From NCBI GenBank assembly GCA_963780165.1, contig CAWABB010000007.1, forward strand, positions 310,001-374,000: DNA of 64,000 bases. Direction: 5' to 3'. This stretch comes from CAWABB01 sp963780165. GTDB taxonomy: Bacteria > Bacteroidota > Ignavibacteria > UBA10030 > UBA6906. The notes beneath the pieces were generated by a model that saw nothing but the letters and a program-made list of their open reading frames with translations, ran no database searches and had not been told where the DNA came from. Below, one piece after another: positions 36,468 through 44,336 of the stretch. Every line of letters starts with the position of its first letter. Within the stretch, counting starts at the first letter, position 1. The translations under genes were made by a program, and so were the position numbers.

Positions 36468-37096
36468 ATCTGCCGGAAAATCCGGTCAAAGAAGGCTACT
36501 TTTTGCTGAATTCCCGCAATGTCACCTATGTTATCCAACACGAAGTCCGCTTTTTTTCTCAGTACCTGCGCCGATTGTTGCGATTCAAATCTTCGCCTGA
36601 TTTCCTCCGCAGAAAGCCCGTCGCGTCGTGCCACCCTGCCGGCTCTGATATCGAGGGGCGCATCAACCAGGAGCACTGCATCCAGTCTCTTGTCGAGTCC
36701 GCTTTCATAGATGAGTGCCGCCTCGATGAGGACATACGGTTCGATTTGACCCTCGAATTCCGTTTCGATAATCCTGTCCAGGGCTTGAAATACAAACGGA
36801 TGAACGATAGCGTTCATCCGTTTTCGGTTCTTGTCCTCTGAAAATATCCTATCTGCGAGATAGGGACGGTTCAGCCTCCCGTCCATGTGATACGCCTCTC
36901 GACCGAACTCGCGGGCGATCGCTTCCCGAAGTGCCTGGTCGCCCTCCATCAGGTCGCGGGCCAACGGATCTGCATACAGCACCTTCCGCCCGAGTTTCTC
37001 GAACTCCCTGCAGACGGTCGTCTTGCCTGATCCGATTCCCCCCGTAACCCCGATGCGTCTGGGTTTATTTCGCGTACGCGACGGATCTGTACTCAC
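36464..37096 (-). CDS. coaE: Dephospho-CoA kinase
   Basis: A 210-residue P-loop kinase for the last step of CoA synthesis. Walker A GVTGGIGSGKTTV lies at about 17-29, with LYADPLARDL and NAIVHPFV typical of CoaE. The start is GTG 37096, which overlaps the rny 3' end by 32 bp; no later start precedes the P-loop. Confidence 0.95.
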   Translation of the reverse strand: MSTDPSRTRNKPRRIGVTGGIGSGKTTVCREFEKLGRKVLYADPLARDLMEGDQALREAIAREFGREAYHMDGRLNRPYLADRIFSEDKNRKRMNAIVHPFVFQALDRIIETEFEGQIEPYVLIEAALIYESGLDKRLDAVLLVDAPLDIRAGRVARRDGLSAEEIRRRFESQQSAQVLRKKADFVLDNIGDIAGIQQKVAFFDRIFRQI

Positions 37097-38630
37097 GGAT
37101 CACCGTCACCTTGATCTGTCCGGGGTACTCCATCTCCTTCTGGATCCGCGAGGAGATGTCGTTGGCCAGCTGGTCAGCGAGGGCATCGTCGATCTTATCG
37201 GGCTCAACGACCACGCGCACCTCTCTGCCGGCCTGAATGGCGTATGTCTTGGTGACTCCCGGGAACGATTGAGCAAGGGACTCCAGGTTTTCGAGGCGCT
37301 TGACATAGCCTTCGACAGATTCGCGCCGGGCTCCCGGGCGCGCCCCACTCACCGCGTCCGCCGCCTGCACGAGGGCCGAGATGGGCGACTCCATCGGGAT
37401 GTCCTCGTGATGCGAGCCGATAGCGTTCGCCACGATCGGGTGCTCTCCGAACTTCTTCGCAAGCTCATACCCGATGAGGGCGTGGGGCCCCTCGACGGAC
37501 TTGTCCACGCACTTCCCGATGTCGTGCAGGAGCCCGGCCCGCTTGGCAAGGTTGGCATCGAGGCGCAGTTCGGAGGCCATCATTCCTGTGAGGTACGCCA
37601 CTTCGATGCTGTGCTGGAGCATGTTTTGTCCGTAACTCGACCGGTATTTCATCCTGCCGATCAGCTTCAGAATTTCATTGTGGCCTCCATGCAGGCCGAT
37701 TTCGAGGAGCGTGTTCTCGCCGACGCGGAGGGTTTCCTCCTCGAGCTCGGCTTTCACCTTCGAAACGACCTCCTCGATGCGCGCCGGATGGATACGCCCG
37801 TCCGCGATGAGGCGTTCCAGGGAGAGCCGTGCCACTTCACGCCGGAACGGATCGAATGCCGAGAGGATGACGGCCTCGGGGGTGTCATCCACGATTACGT
37901 CCACGCCGGTCGCCGCCTCGAACGCCCTGATGTTCCTTCCCTCCCGGCCTATGATCTTCCCCTTCAACTCGTCGCTCTGAATCGAAAGGACGCTCACCGT
38001 CGTTTCAACGGAATGATCAGCTGCAGTCCGTTGAATGGCCTGTACAATGATCTTCTGAGCTTCCTTTCGAGCTTCTTCCCGCGCTTTGTCCCGGATATCC
38101 TTCAGCAGGTGGGCGGCGCCTGCCCGGGCTTCCGAAAGCATGTTCTCGATAAGGATCCTTTTTGCATCCTCCCTTGAGAGGCCGGAGGCCCGTTCAAGCC
38201 TGGAATTCTCCTCGGTGATGAGGCGGGTCAATTCACCCTGTTGCTGTTTGATCTGGCCCGTCCGCTCATCGAGCGACCGCTTCAGGTTCGCCTGTTCGCG
38301 CTCCTTCTTCCCCATGAGCTCGACCTTCCGGTCGATGTTTTCCTCACGGATCTCGATTGCCTTCTCCTGGGCTGCAAGCTTTGTGCGCTTGCTTTGAATA
38401 TCCGAGTCAAACTCCTTCTTCTTCTGGTACCATTCGTCCTTCACTTCAAGAAGTTTCTCGCGCTTGATCGTATCCGCCTGTTTTTCCGCGTCCTCCAGCG
38501 TCTTCCGGGCCATCTCCTTTGCTGAAGCCATCTTGTTCTGTCCGCTCCGACCGCTGAGATACCAGCCGAGCCCGAATCCGAACAGCAGAAAAAGGGCGAA
38601 GACGGCGGCATGCCACAGCTCAAGATTCAT
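37065..38630 (-). CDS. rny: Ribonuclease Y
   Basis: A 521-residue membrane-anchored endoribonuclease for mRNA decay. An N-terminal helix (about 5-24) is followed by a long coiled coil (35-190), a KH domain with IIGREGRNIRAFE (near 220) and an HD domain with the metal-binding HD in LLHDIGKCVDK (near 370). ATG 38630 has GGAGG four bases upstream. The adjacent coaE overlaps its 3' end. Confidence 0.96.
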   Translation of the reverse strand: MNLELWHAAVFALFLLFGFGLGWYLSGRSGQNKMASAKEMARKTLEDAEKQADTIKREKLLEVKDEWYQKKKEFDSDIQSKRTKLAAQEKAIEIREENIDRKVELMGKKEREQANLKRSLDERTGQIKQQQGELTRLITEENSRLERASGLSREDAKRILIENMLSEARAGAAHLLKDIRDKAREEARKEAQKIIVQAIQRTAADHSVETTVSVLSIQSDELKGKIIGREGRNIRAFEAATGVDVIVDDTPEAVILSAFDPFRREVARLSLERLIADGRIHPARIEEVVSKVKAELEEETLRVGENTLLEIGLHGGHNEILKLIGRMKYRSSYGQNMLQHSIEVAYLTGMMASELRLDANLAKRAGLLHDIGKCVDKSVEGPHALIGYELAKKFGEHPIVANAIGSHHEDIPMESPISALVQAADAVSGARPGARRESVEGYVKRLENLESLAQSFPGVTKTYAIQAGREVRVVVEPDKIDDALADQLANDISSRIQKEMEYPGQIKVTVIREYRSVAYAK

Positions 38631-38704
38631 ACATCCTCCGATTCTCGCCGTTCGTACAAAAAAAATCCGCACGGTACAGCCGTTTCAATGGAAGGCACTG
38701 AATG

Positions 38705-38886
38705 AAAGAACCCTTCCAACACAGTGGGTGCTCGCCTGAGCGTCTCTTACGTCCACGGTCCCGCTCGCCCCGCCTTCAGGCGGAGGTCATCGCGAGAGTC
38801 CCCGCTTGAAGCAAAGCTTCAGCAGGGATGAGGCCTGTAATTGACGCCCATGAGCCGGGCTCCCATGGACACAATGTTGGTTCTTT
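38705..38886 (-). ncRNA. ssrS: Probable 6S RNA
   Basis: The 330-bp rny-zapA gap (38631-38960) has no protein gene. On the minus strand it holds a segment of about 182 nt whose ends pair: AAAGAACC with GGTTCTTT, then AACATTGTG with CACTGTGTT (one mismatch, one wobble). Inside are a hairpin CCAT-GAGC/GCTC-ATGG, an inner stem GCGTC...GACGC continued by TTAC...GTAA, and GC-rich apical hairpins. The length, the long closed rod and the place just downstream of zapA are all typical of 6S RNA, which sequesters housekeeping RNA polymerase. The strand is taken from zapA synteny. Exact ends and promoter are not clear. Confidence 0.6.
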
Positions 38887-38960
38887 ATTTAGTGTGTGAA
38901 ACGGCCGCCAGTGCGGATAATACTCCGATAGCGACATTCCCTTTGAACCGCAAAGAACAG

Positions 38961-39275
38961 TTACTCGCCCCGCAGGCAGGAATCCAGATAGCTTGACATC
39001 CGGCCGGCTTCGTGCTCCACCATCGTGGCGAGCGAACGGGATCGGTCCCGCTCTTTGAAGAGATCTTCAGTGATGTTCAGCGCCGACAGGACAGCTACGG
39101 TCAACGTCGGCTGCTCCGGGATCTTGGTGTGGATCGAAGTGATCATGTCGTCCACATAGGACGCGACGTGGCGCGTGAATTCCTCACTGTCGCCACGAAG
39201 CGGATACTCTGACCCGAAGATCTTTACCTTGATGCTCTTTCTGTCGGTCGTCATCGGTTCAAGGAAAGTCCGCAT
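38961..39275 (-). CDS. zapA: Cell division protein ZapA
   Basis: A 104-residue small protein with the ZapA pattern: KSIKVKIFGSEYPLRGD strands, then a long helix containing VAVLSALNITEDLFKERD. It stabilises FtsZ filaments. ATG 39275 begins two bases after the upstream gene's TAA; an internal ATG at 39254 is an alternative, and neither has a strong Shine-Dalgarno. Confidence 0.88.
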   Translation of the reverse strand: MRTFLEPMTTDRKSIKVKIFGSEYPLRGDSEEFTRHVASYVDDMITSIHTKIPEQPTLTVAVLSALNITEDLFKERDRSRSLATMVEHEAGRMSSYLDSCLRGE

Positions 39276-39277
39276 GA

Positions 39278-39640
39278 TTATAGGTATGCTTCCAGTCTCG
39301 CGATAAGGTCCTTCACGCGCGCCGCAAGCGCGTCACGCTCGCCGTTGGCGAGCACGGCCCCACGCTGCGCCTCCTCCCCTGCACGCTGGGCCTGCAGCCG
39401 GGTGACCGCCTCGTCCTTTCGAGCGATCTCATGGTTCAAGCCCTCAAGGTCTTTCCGCAGACCCTCCACCTGGGCCCGAAGTGAAGCATTCTCTCCGCGC
39501 AGTTCCGCGATCAATTCACCCGCCTTGCGGGTGCGATCCCAGAGCCCACGAAGAGCCGCCTCCACCGCCTCGACGTCACTCTGGACAGTCGCTGCGTTGG
39601 CCGGTTGCTGTTCCGCCGATACGACGCCGGATGAACCCAT
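39278..39640 (-). CDS. Coiled-coil protein, ZapB-like
   Basis: 120 residues, almost wholly predicted coiled coil from about 25 (LIAELRGENASLRAQVEGLRKDL-type heptads) and ending in LIARLEAYL. No enzymatic motif or signal peptide. Placed directly before zapA with a two-base gap, it is probably the partner that bridges ZapA filaments, analogous to ZapB; sequence alone cannot prove homology because coiled coils converge. ATG 39640 lies 12 bp after pheT. Confidence 0.75.
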   Translation of the reverse strand: MGSSGVVSAEQQPANAATVQSDVEAVEAALRGLWDRTRKAGELIAELRGENASLRAQVEGLRKDLEGLNHEIARKDEAVTRLQAQRAGEEAQRGAVLANGERDALAARVKDLIARLEAYL

Positions 39641-39652
39641 ACCAGAGACTCC

Positions 39653-42067
39653 TTACGAAGCGCTCCGCAACATCGCGTTGTGCCGCCGTTCCACCTCCGA
39701 CACCGAACGACGGACCGTTTCCTCAATCTCGCTGTCGGTCAGCGTCCGGTCTCTCGACATCAGCTCGAGCGAGAAACCCAGGCTCTTCTTCTCTTCGCCG
39801 AGTGCCCCGCCCTCGAAAACATCGAACAGATCGATCGATGTGAGAAGCGGCCCTGCCGACTCCTTCAAGGTATTCATGATGTCGCCCGCGAGAACGTCCC
39901 GCGCAACAGTGAATGCGACATCCCGGCGGACCTTCGGGTACTTCGGAAGTTCAGTGTACGCTTTCTTCGCGGAATGCGCGACAGCAGCGAGAGAAAGCTC
40001 CGCCACATACACGTCTTGCTTTAGATTGAACAACCGAAGCACCTCGTCTTTCACTCGACCAAGGTAACCCGCGTAACCATTATGAATTTCAATGGCTAGC
40101 GTCGCTTCAGTTAAACCATCGCTGGTAGAATAAGAAATAAGACGCCATTTGTCAAGAGAGCGATCCCCGAGGAGTCCCTCCACTTCACCCTTCAGGTCAT
40201 ACAGGTCGGCCTGACGTGGTGACATTCCCCACTGCCGCGGTGAGATCTGTCCGGTCATCAGGAGCGCAAGGCGTTCCTCCTCCTGATACCCTTCAACGAG
40301 GGCCTTCACGGGGAGACCGCTTCGCACAAAAATATGGCCAATTTCGAACAGTTTGACATCTCCGGACCCGTAACTGATGTTGTGCGCCAGAGCGTCAAGA
40401 AGGCCCGGAACAAGGCTGGTTCGAAGGTATGCCATCTCCTGCCCGAGCGGGTTCAGAATGGTGACCGGCGCCGTTGATGCCAGGGCGGCCCGCTTCTGAT
40501 CGACCATGGAGTTTGAAATCGCTTCCCTGAATCCGGCTCCGACCGCGTACGTCCGGAGGTGATCTGCCGCCGTCGTGAGCTTTCCCCGCCTGGAGAAATC
40601 CACGAAGGCGCTCTTCTTCTCTTCGATCCTGTCGTAGCCGTACACGCGGGCGACTTCTTCGATGAGATCAATCTCGCGGGTCAGGTCAACGCGGCGTGTC
40701 GGGATCGTGCACACGAGCGCATCGGCTCCGCGCTTCGCGGTCGGGATCTCCAGAAGCCCGAGGATCTTCGCCACATCGTTCCGCGTCAGCGACGTCCCGA
40801 GGAGCGCATTCACGCGTGTGGTCCTGAGCGTGAGACGTCCGGGGCGGATCTTTTTCGGATAGACATCGATGCGGCCGGCGAGGAGCGTTCCTCCCGCCAG
40901 CTGGACGACCAGTGCGGCCGCGCGGTCAAGGGCATAGTCAATCCCGTTGGGGTCCGCCCCCCGCTCGAATCTCTGCGACGCGTCTGTCGAAATCCCCAGC
41001 GCCTTTGCTGTGCGCCGGATGCTCGAGGGGTTCCAGTACGCCGCCTCGAGAACGACATCCTTCGTCGCGTCGTTGATCTCGCTGTTCTCGCCGCCCATGA
41101 TTCCTGCGATGGACACCTCGCGTTCGGCGTCACACACCATCACCGCGCCGTCTGGGAGCGAATGCCTCTTCCCGTCAAGTGTCGTGAACAGCGAGCCCGC
41201 CTGCGCCTGCCGCACCACGATGGAGCGGCCGCGCAGCAGCGCGTAATCGAACGCGTGCAGCGGGTGGCCGCACTCGAGCATGACGTAGTTGGTGATATCG
41301 ACAATGGCATTGCGCGGACGCAGACCGACGTTTCGCAGCGCGTTCTGAAGCCACGGCGGCGAGGGACCGACGCGCACGCCCCGGATCATGCGCGCGGCGA
41401 AGCGCGGACAGTTCACGCGATCGTCCACGCGCACCGACAGATGGCGGCGGATCGAGTCGCGGGATTCCCGGAGCGTGACGTTCGGGAGCACTGCACCGCG
41501 ACCCGTGAGCACCGCAATCTCGCGGGCGACCCCGATGTGGCTCAGCCAGTCCGGCCGATTGGGAGTCACCTCAACATCGTACACGACGTCACGGAGGTCG
41601 AGCGCGTCGGCGAGCGGCCTTCCCGGCGTAGCGTTCGACGGGAGAACCATGATCCCATCCGCGTCCTTCCCGAGACCGAGTTCGTACTCAGAGCAGATCA
41701 TGCCCTGGGAGTCGATGCCGCGGATCTTCACGGCGCCGAGTGCGAAGGGTGCGCCATCCTTCTGCCCGTGCGGGACGACCGCGCCGACGCGGCCGACCGC
41801 GACGCGCTGTCCGGCGGCGACATTCGGGGCCCCGCAGACGATCTGGAGTGCTTCGCCGCCGATGTCAACGGAGCATACGGAGAGGCTGTCCGCTGCGGGA
41901 TGGCGTTCGCACGTCACCACGCGGCCGACGACGAAGCCCTCGTATGCGTCGCCCAGGTTCTCGACGCCTTCAAACTCCAGCCCGAGCATGGTCAGGCGCT
42001 CGGTGAGGGCCTCCGGCGTCATCCGGACCGGAGTGTATTTCCGAAGCCAGCTGTGAAGGACTTTCAT
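39653..42067 (-). CDS. pheT: Phenylalanine-tRNA ligase beta subunit
   Basis: 804 residues. An EMAP-like tRNA-binding domain (about 40-150), B3/4 editing domain (FAARMIRGVRVGPSP region onwards), B5 domain and a C-terminal anticodon-binding FDX domain (YPKVRRDVAFTVARDV) are all present. It forms an alpha2-beta2 enzyme with PheS, whose gene is three bases upstream. ATG 42067. Confidence 0.96.
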   Translation of the reverse strand: MKVLHSWLRKYTPVRMTPEALTERLTMLGLEFEGVENLGDAYEGFVVGRVVTCERHPAADSLSVCSVDIGGEALQIVCGAPNVAAGQRVAVGRVGAVVPHGQKDGAPFALGAVKIRGIDSQGMICSEYELGLGKDADGIMVLPSNATPGRPLADALDLRDVVYDVEVTPNRPDWLSHIGVAREIAVLTGRGAVLPNVTLRESRDSIRRHLSVRVDDRVNCPRFAARMIRGVRVGPSPPWLQNALRNVGLRPRNAIVDITNYVMLECGHPLHAFDYALLRGRSIVVRQAQAGSLFTTLDGKRHSLPDGAVMVCDAEREVSIAGIMGGENSEINDATKDVVLEAAYWNPSSIRRTAKALGISTDASQRFERGADPNGIDYALDRAAALVVQLAGGTLLAGRIDVYPKKIRPGRLTLRTTRVNALLGTSLTRNDVAKILGLLEIPTAKRGADALVCTIPTRRVDLTREIDLIEEVARVYGYDRIEEKKSAFVDFSRRGKLTTAADHLRTYAVGAGFREAISNSMVDQKRAALASTAPVTILNPLGQEMAYLRTSLVPGLLDALAHNISYGSGDVKLFEIGHIFVRSGLPVKALVEGYQEEERLALLMTGQISPRQWGMSPRQADLYDLKGEVEGLLGDRSLDKWRLISYSTSDGLTEATLAIEIHNGYAGYLGRVKDEVLRLFNLKQDVYVAELSLAAVAHSAKKAYTELPKYPKVRRDVAFTVARDVLAGDIMNTLKESAGPLLTSIDLFDVFEGGALGEEKKSLGFSLELMSRDRTLTDSEIEETVRRSVSEVERRHNAMLRSAS

Positions 42068-42070
42068 GGC

Positions 42071-43078
42071 TCAGAACTGGGAGAGGAATCGAATATCGTT
42101 TTGGAAGAAGAGGCGGATGTCGTCGATACCGTACCGCAGCAGCGCGATGCGTTCGATGCCCATCCCGAAGGCATAGCCGGTATAGCGTTCGGCATCATAG
42201 CCGACGGACCGGAACACCGCGGGGTCAACCATGCCGCATCCGAGGATTTCCAGCCATCCTGACTGTTTGCAGATCCTGCATCCGTGTCCGCCGCACATGA
42301 AGCAGGTAATATAGATGTCTGCGCTGGGCTCGGTGAACGGGAAGAACGTGGGCCTGAACCGGTATTTCAGCGTCGGGCCGTAGAATTCCTTGATGAACGC
42401 GATGAGCGTTCCCTTGAGGTCGCTGAACGTCACGCCGCGGTCGACGCACAGGCCTTCCACCTGGTGGAACATGCAGTAGCTGCGGGCGTTGATGGCCTCG
42501 TTCCGGTAGACCTTGCCAGGCATGATATGGCGGATCGGCGGCTGCATCTCCTCCATCACCCGGATCTGGACAGGCGAGGTATGGGTGCGGAGCAGAACGT
42601 TTGTGTCCAGAAAGAACGTGTCCTGCATGTCCCGTGCCGGATGGTCCGGCGGAAAATTCAGCGCGCCGAAATTGTGGTAGTCGTCCTCGATCTCCGGGCC
42701 GTCTGCGATGGCGAACCCCATGGAGACGAAGATCTCCTTGATCTCGTCGAGCACCTGGGTCAGCGGGTGCCTGCTGCCGGCGAAGCGGGTCCGTCCGGGG
42801 AGCGTGAGGTCGAGCGCATACCGGCCGGCTCCCGATGCGGTCAGGTCGGCGGCGCGGCGGTCGTGCAGTCCTTGCACATATTCGCGCAGCTCATTGAGCG
42901 CCTTCCCCATCCTCGGCTTCTCGGCAGGCGGAACGGTCTTGAGCGATTCGAACAGTTGTGCGACGAGGCCCTTCCGGGCGAGGTACGTGACACGGAAGCG
43001 GTCGAGGCCTTCGGGCGAGCTGACCTGGTCAATCTCTGCGGTCGCCCGTCCGCGGATCTCCTGGATGTCGGCGTCCAT
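42071..43078 (-). CDS. pheS: Phenylalanine-tRNA ligase alpha subunit
   Basis: A 335-residue class II synthetase subunit: an N-terminal coiled coil (1-90), motif 2 (RSYCMFHQVEGLCVD region) and motif 3 (GFGMGIERIALLRYGI-like, here AFGMGIERIALLRYG). The FTEPSADIY substrate loop is visible. ATG 43078. It follows rplT after a 72-bp gap containing a strong hairpin. Confidence 0.96.
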   Translation of the reverse strand: MDADIQEIRGRATAEIDQVSSPEGLDRFRVTYLARKGLVAQLFESLKTVPPAEKPRMGKALNELREYVQGLHDRRAADLTASGAGRYALDLTLPGRTRFAGSRHPLTQVLDEIKEIFVSMGFAIADGPEIEDDYHNFGALNFPPDHPARDMQDTFFLDTNVLLRTHTSPVQIRVMEEMQPPIRHIMPGKVYRNEAINARSYCMFHQVEGLCVDRGVTFSDLKGTLIAFIKEFYGPTLKYRFRPTFFPFTEPSADIYITCFMCGGHGCRICKQSGWLEILGCGMVDPAVFRSVGYDAERYTGYAFGMGIERIALLRYGIDDIRLFFQNDIRFLSQF

Positions 43079-43104
43079 GGATGAGCTCTCTCTGAGGACG
43101 ACTG

Positions 43105-43136
43105 CGTCCCCCGGCGTCGCGAGGACCCGGGGGACG
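43105..43136 (-). other. Stem-loop between rplT and pheS
   Basis: A 10-bp perfect stem (CGTCCCCCGG at 43105-43114 with 43127-43136) with a 12-base loop. No T run follows on the minus strand, so it is more likely a processing or stability element, or a pause hairpin, than a terminator. Confidence 0.55.
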
Positions 43137-43150
43137 AAGCGTCAGGCGTG

Positions 43151-43498
43151 TTAGGCGGTGGCGAACTTCACCACTTCGGCGAAGGCCGAGGGGTTGCTCA
43201 CGGCAAGCTCCGCCAGCATCTTGCGGTTGATCTCGATCTGTTTGGCGGCCAGACCTGCGATCAGGCGGGAGTAGGTGGTCCCGTTGAGGCGCGCGCCCGC
43301 GTTGATGCGGGCAATCCACAGCTGGCGGTAGGTCCGCTTTTTCAGTTTTCGTCCACGGTACGCGTGCGTCAGTCCTTTGTCGACGTGATGCTTCGCGACC
43401 GTATAGACCTTGCTTCGAGCGCCCCAGTAGCCTTTCGCCCGCGCGAGGACGCGCTTGCGACGGCGGTGGGAGGCAACTTTGTTCTGCGACCTTGGCAT
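43151..43498 (-). CDS. rplT: 50S ribosomal protein L20
   Basis: A 115-residue basic protein of normal L20 length with RRRKRVLARAKGYWGARSK and KRTYRQLWIARINAGAR. It binds 23S rRNA early in assembly and in several bacteria represses its own operon. ATG 43498. The 68-bp rpmI-rplT spacer contains a 6-bp hairpin (43531-43548). Confidence 0.97.
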   Translation of the reverse strand: MPRSQNKVASHRRRKRVLARAKGYWGARSKVYTVAKHHVDKGLTHAYRGRKLKKRTYRQLWIARINAGARLNGTTYSRLIAGLAAKQIEINRKMLAELAVSNPSAFAEVVKFATA

Positions 43499-43566
43499 CG
43501 TTGCTCTTTCGATCTACGGTTGCGGTAATCTGCGCCGGTGTCGGCGCAGCGTGTGTGAAGCGCGTG

Positions 43567-43758
43567 TTACTGCAGCATGATCTCCACGGCGCGCTGGTCC
43601 GCTTTGGAGACCAGATGTCCCTTGCGGAGCTTCCGCTTCCGCTTGGTAGTCTTGGACGTCAGGATGTGGCTCCGGTATGCGGTGGCGCGCTTGATCTTGC
43701 CACTGGCGGTCTTCGAGAACCGCTTCTTCGCTCCGCTCCGCGTCTTCATCTTCGGCAT
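43567..43758 (-). CDS. rpmI: 50S ribosomal protein L35
   Basis: A 63-residue, very basic protein with the L35 signature PKMKTRSGAKKRFSKTASGK and the C-terminal KRKRKLRKGHLVSKAD. ATG 43758 lies three bases after the infC stop, as in most infC-rpmI-rplT operons. Confidence 0.97.
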   Translation of the reverse strand: MPKMKTRSGAKKRFSKTASGKIKRATAYRSHILTSKTTKRKRKLRKGHLVSKADQRAVEIMLQ

Positions 43759-43761
43759 GGG

Positions 43762-44325
43762 TTACGCTTCCTTCGGCGTTGTGTCTTCCTGCTTGGCTTC
43801 CACCTTCTTCTTGCGGTCCGGGGCGAGGATCATGATCATGCTCCTCCCCTCCATGTGCGCCGCCTGGTCGACCTTCGAGATGTCCTGTACCTGCTCGACG
43901 AACCGGTTCAGCATGTCCGTCCCCTTCTCCTTGTAGGTGATCTCCCTCCCCTTGAAGACGACGGACGCCTTCACCTTGTGACCCTCGGTCAGGAACCGCC
44001 GCGCGTGTCTCACCTTGAAGTCAAAATCGTGCGTGTCGGTCTGAGGGTGAAACCGCAGCTCTTTCAGCAGGGAGACGTGCTGGTGCTTCTTCTGGATTTT
44101 GTCCTTCTTCGCCAGCTCGTACTTGTACTTGCCGAAGTTGATGATCTTGCAGACGGGGGGCGTGGCATTGGGAACAATTTCCACGAGGTCAGCTTCCCGG
44201 TCCTTGGCCAGACGGATCGCGGCCGCCGGCGTCATGACGCCCAGCTGTCCGCCGTGCTGGTCGATGACGCGCACTTCCGGGACGCGAATCTCCTCGTTGA
44301 TGCGGGCACGCTTCTCTTTGCTGAT
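43762..44325 (-). CDS. infC: Translation initiation factor IF-3 with an ATC start codon
   Basis: 187 residues if started at ATC 44325. The N-terminal part (KEKRARINEEIRVPEVRVID) is the canonical IF3 start and lies upstream of the first standard codon (GTG 44274). No in-frame ATG, GTG or TTG exists further up. The ATC is seven bases after a strong TAGGAGG that begins at the thrS stop codon. Rare AUU/AUC starts on infC are known in other bacteria and let IF3 repress its own translation. The C-terminal domain carries GHKVKASVVFKGREITYKEKG. Confidence 0.95.
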   Translation of the reverse strand: MSKEKRARINEEIRVPEVRVIDQHGGQLGVMTPAAAIRLAKDREADLVEIVPNATPPVCKIINFGKYKYELAKKDKIQKKHQHVSLLKELRFHPQTDTHDFDFKVRHARRFLTEGHKVKASVVFKGREITYKEKGTDMLNRFVEQVQDISKVDQAAHMEGRSMIMILAPDRKKKVEAKQEDTTPKEA

Positions 44326-44336
44326 GGGTACTCCTC

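Noticed and set aside
38631..38700. TTGAAA-17-TTTTTT as an rny promoter
   Set aside because: The -10 box is only a T run, more likely part of a downstream end of the 6S-like transcript.
38720..38870. RNase P RNA or SRP RNA in the rny-zapA gap
   Set aside because: The hallmark conserved blocks of these RNAs are missing, whereas the closed rod of about 182 nt fits 6S RNA.
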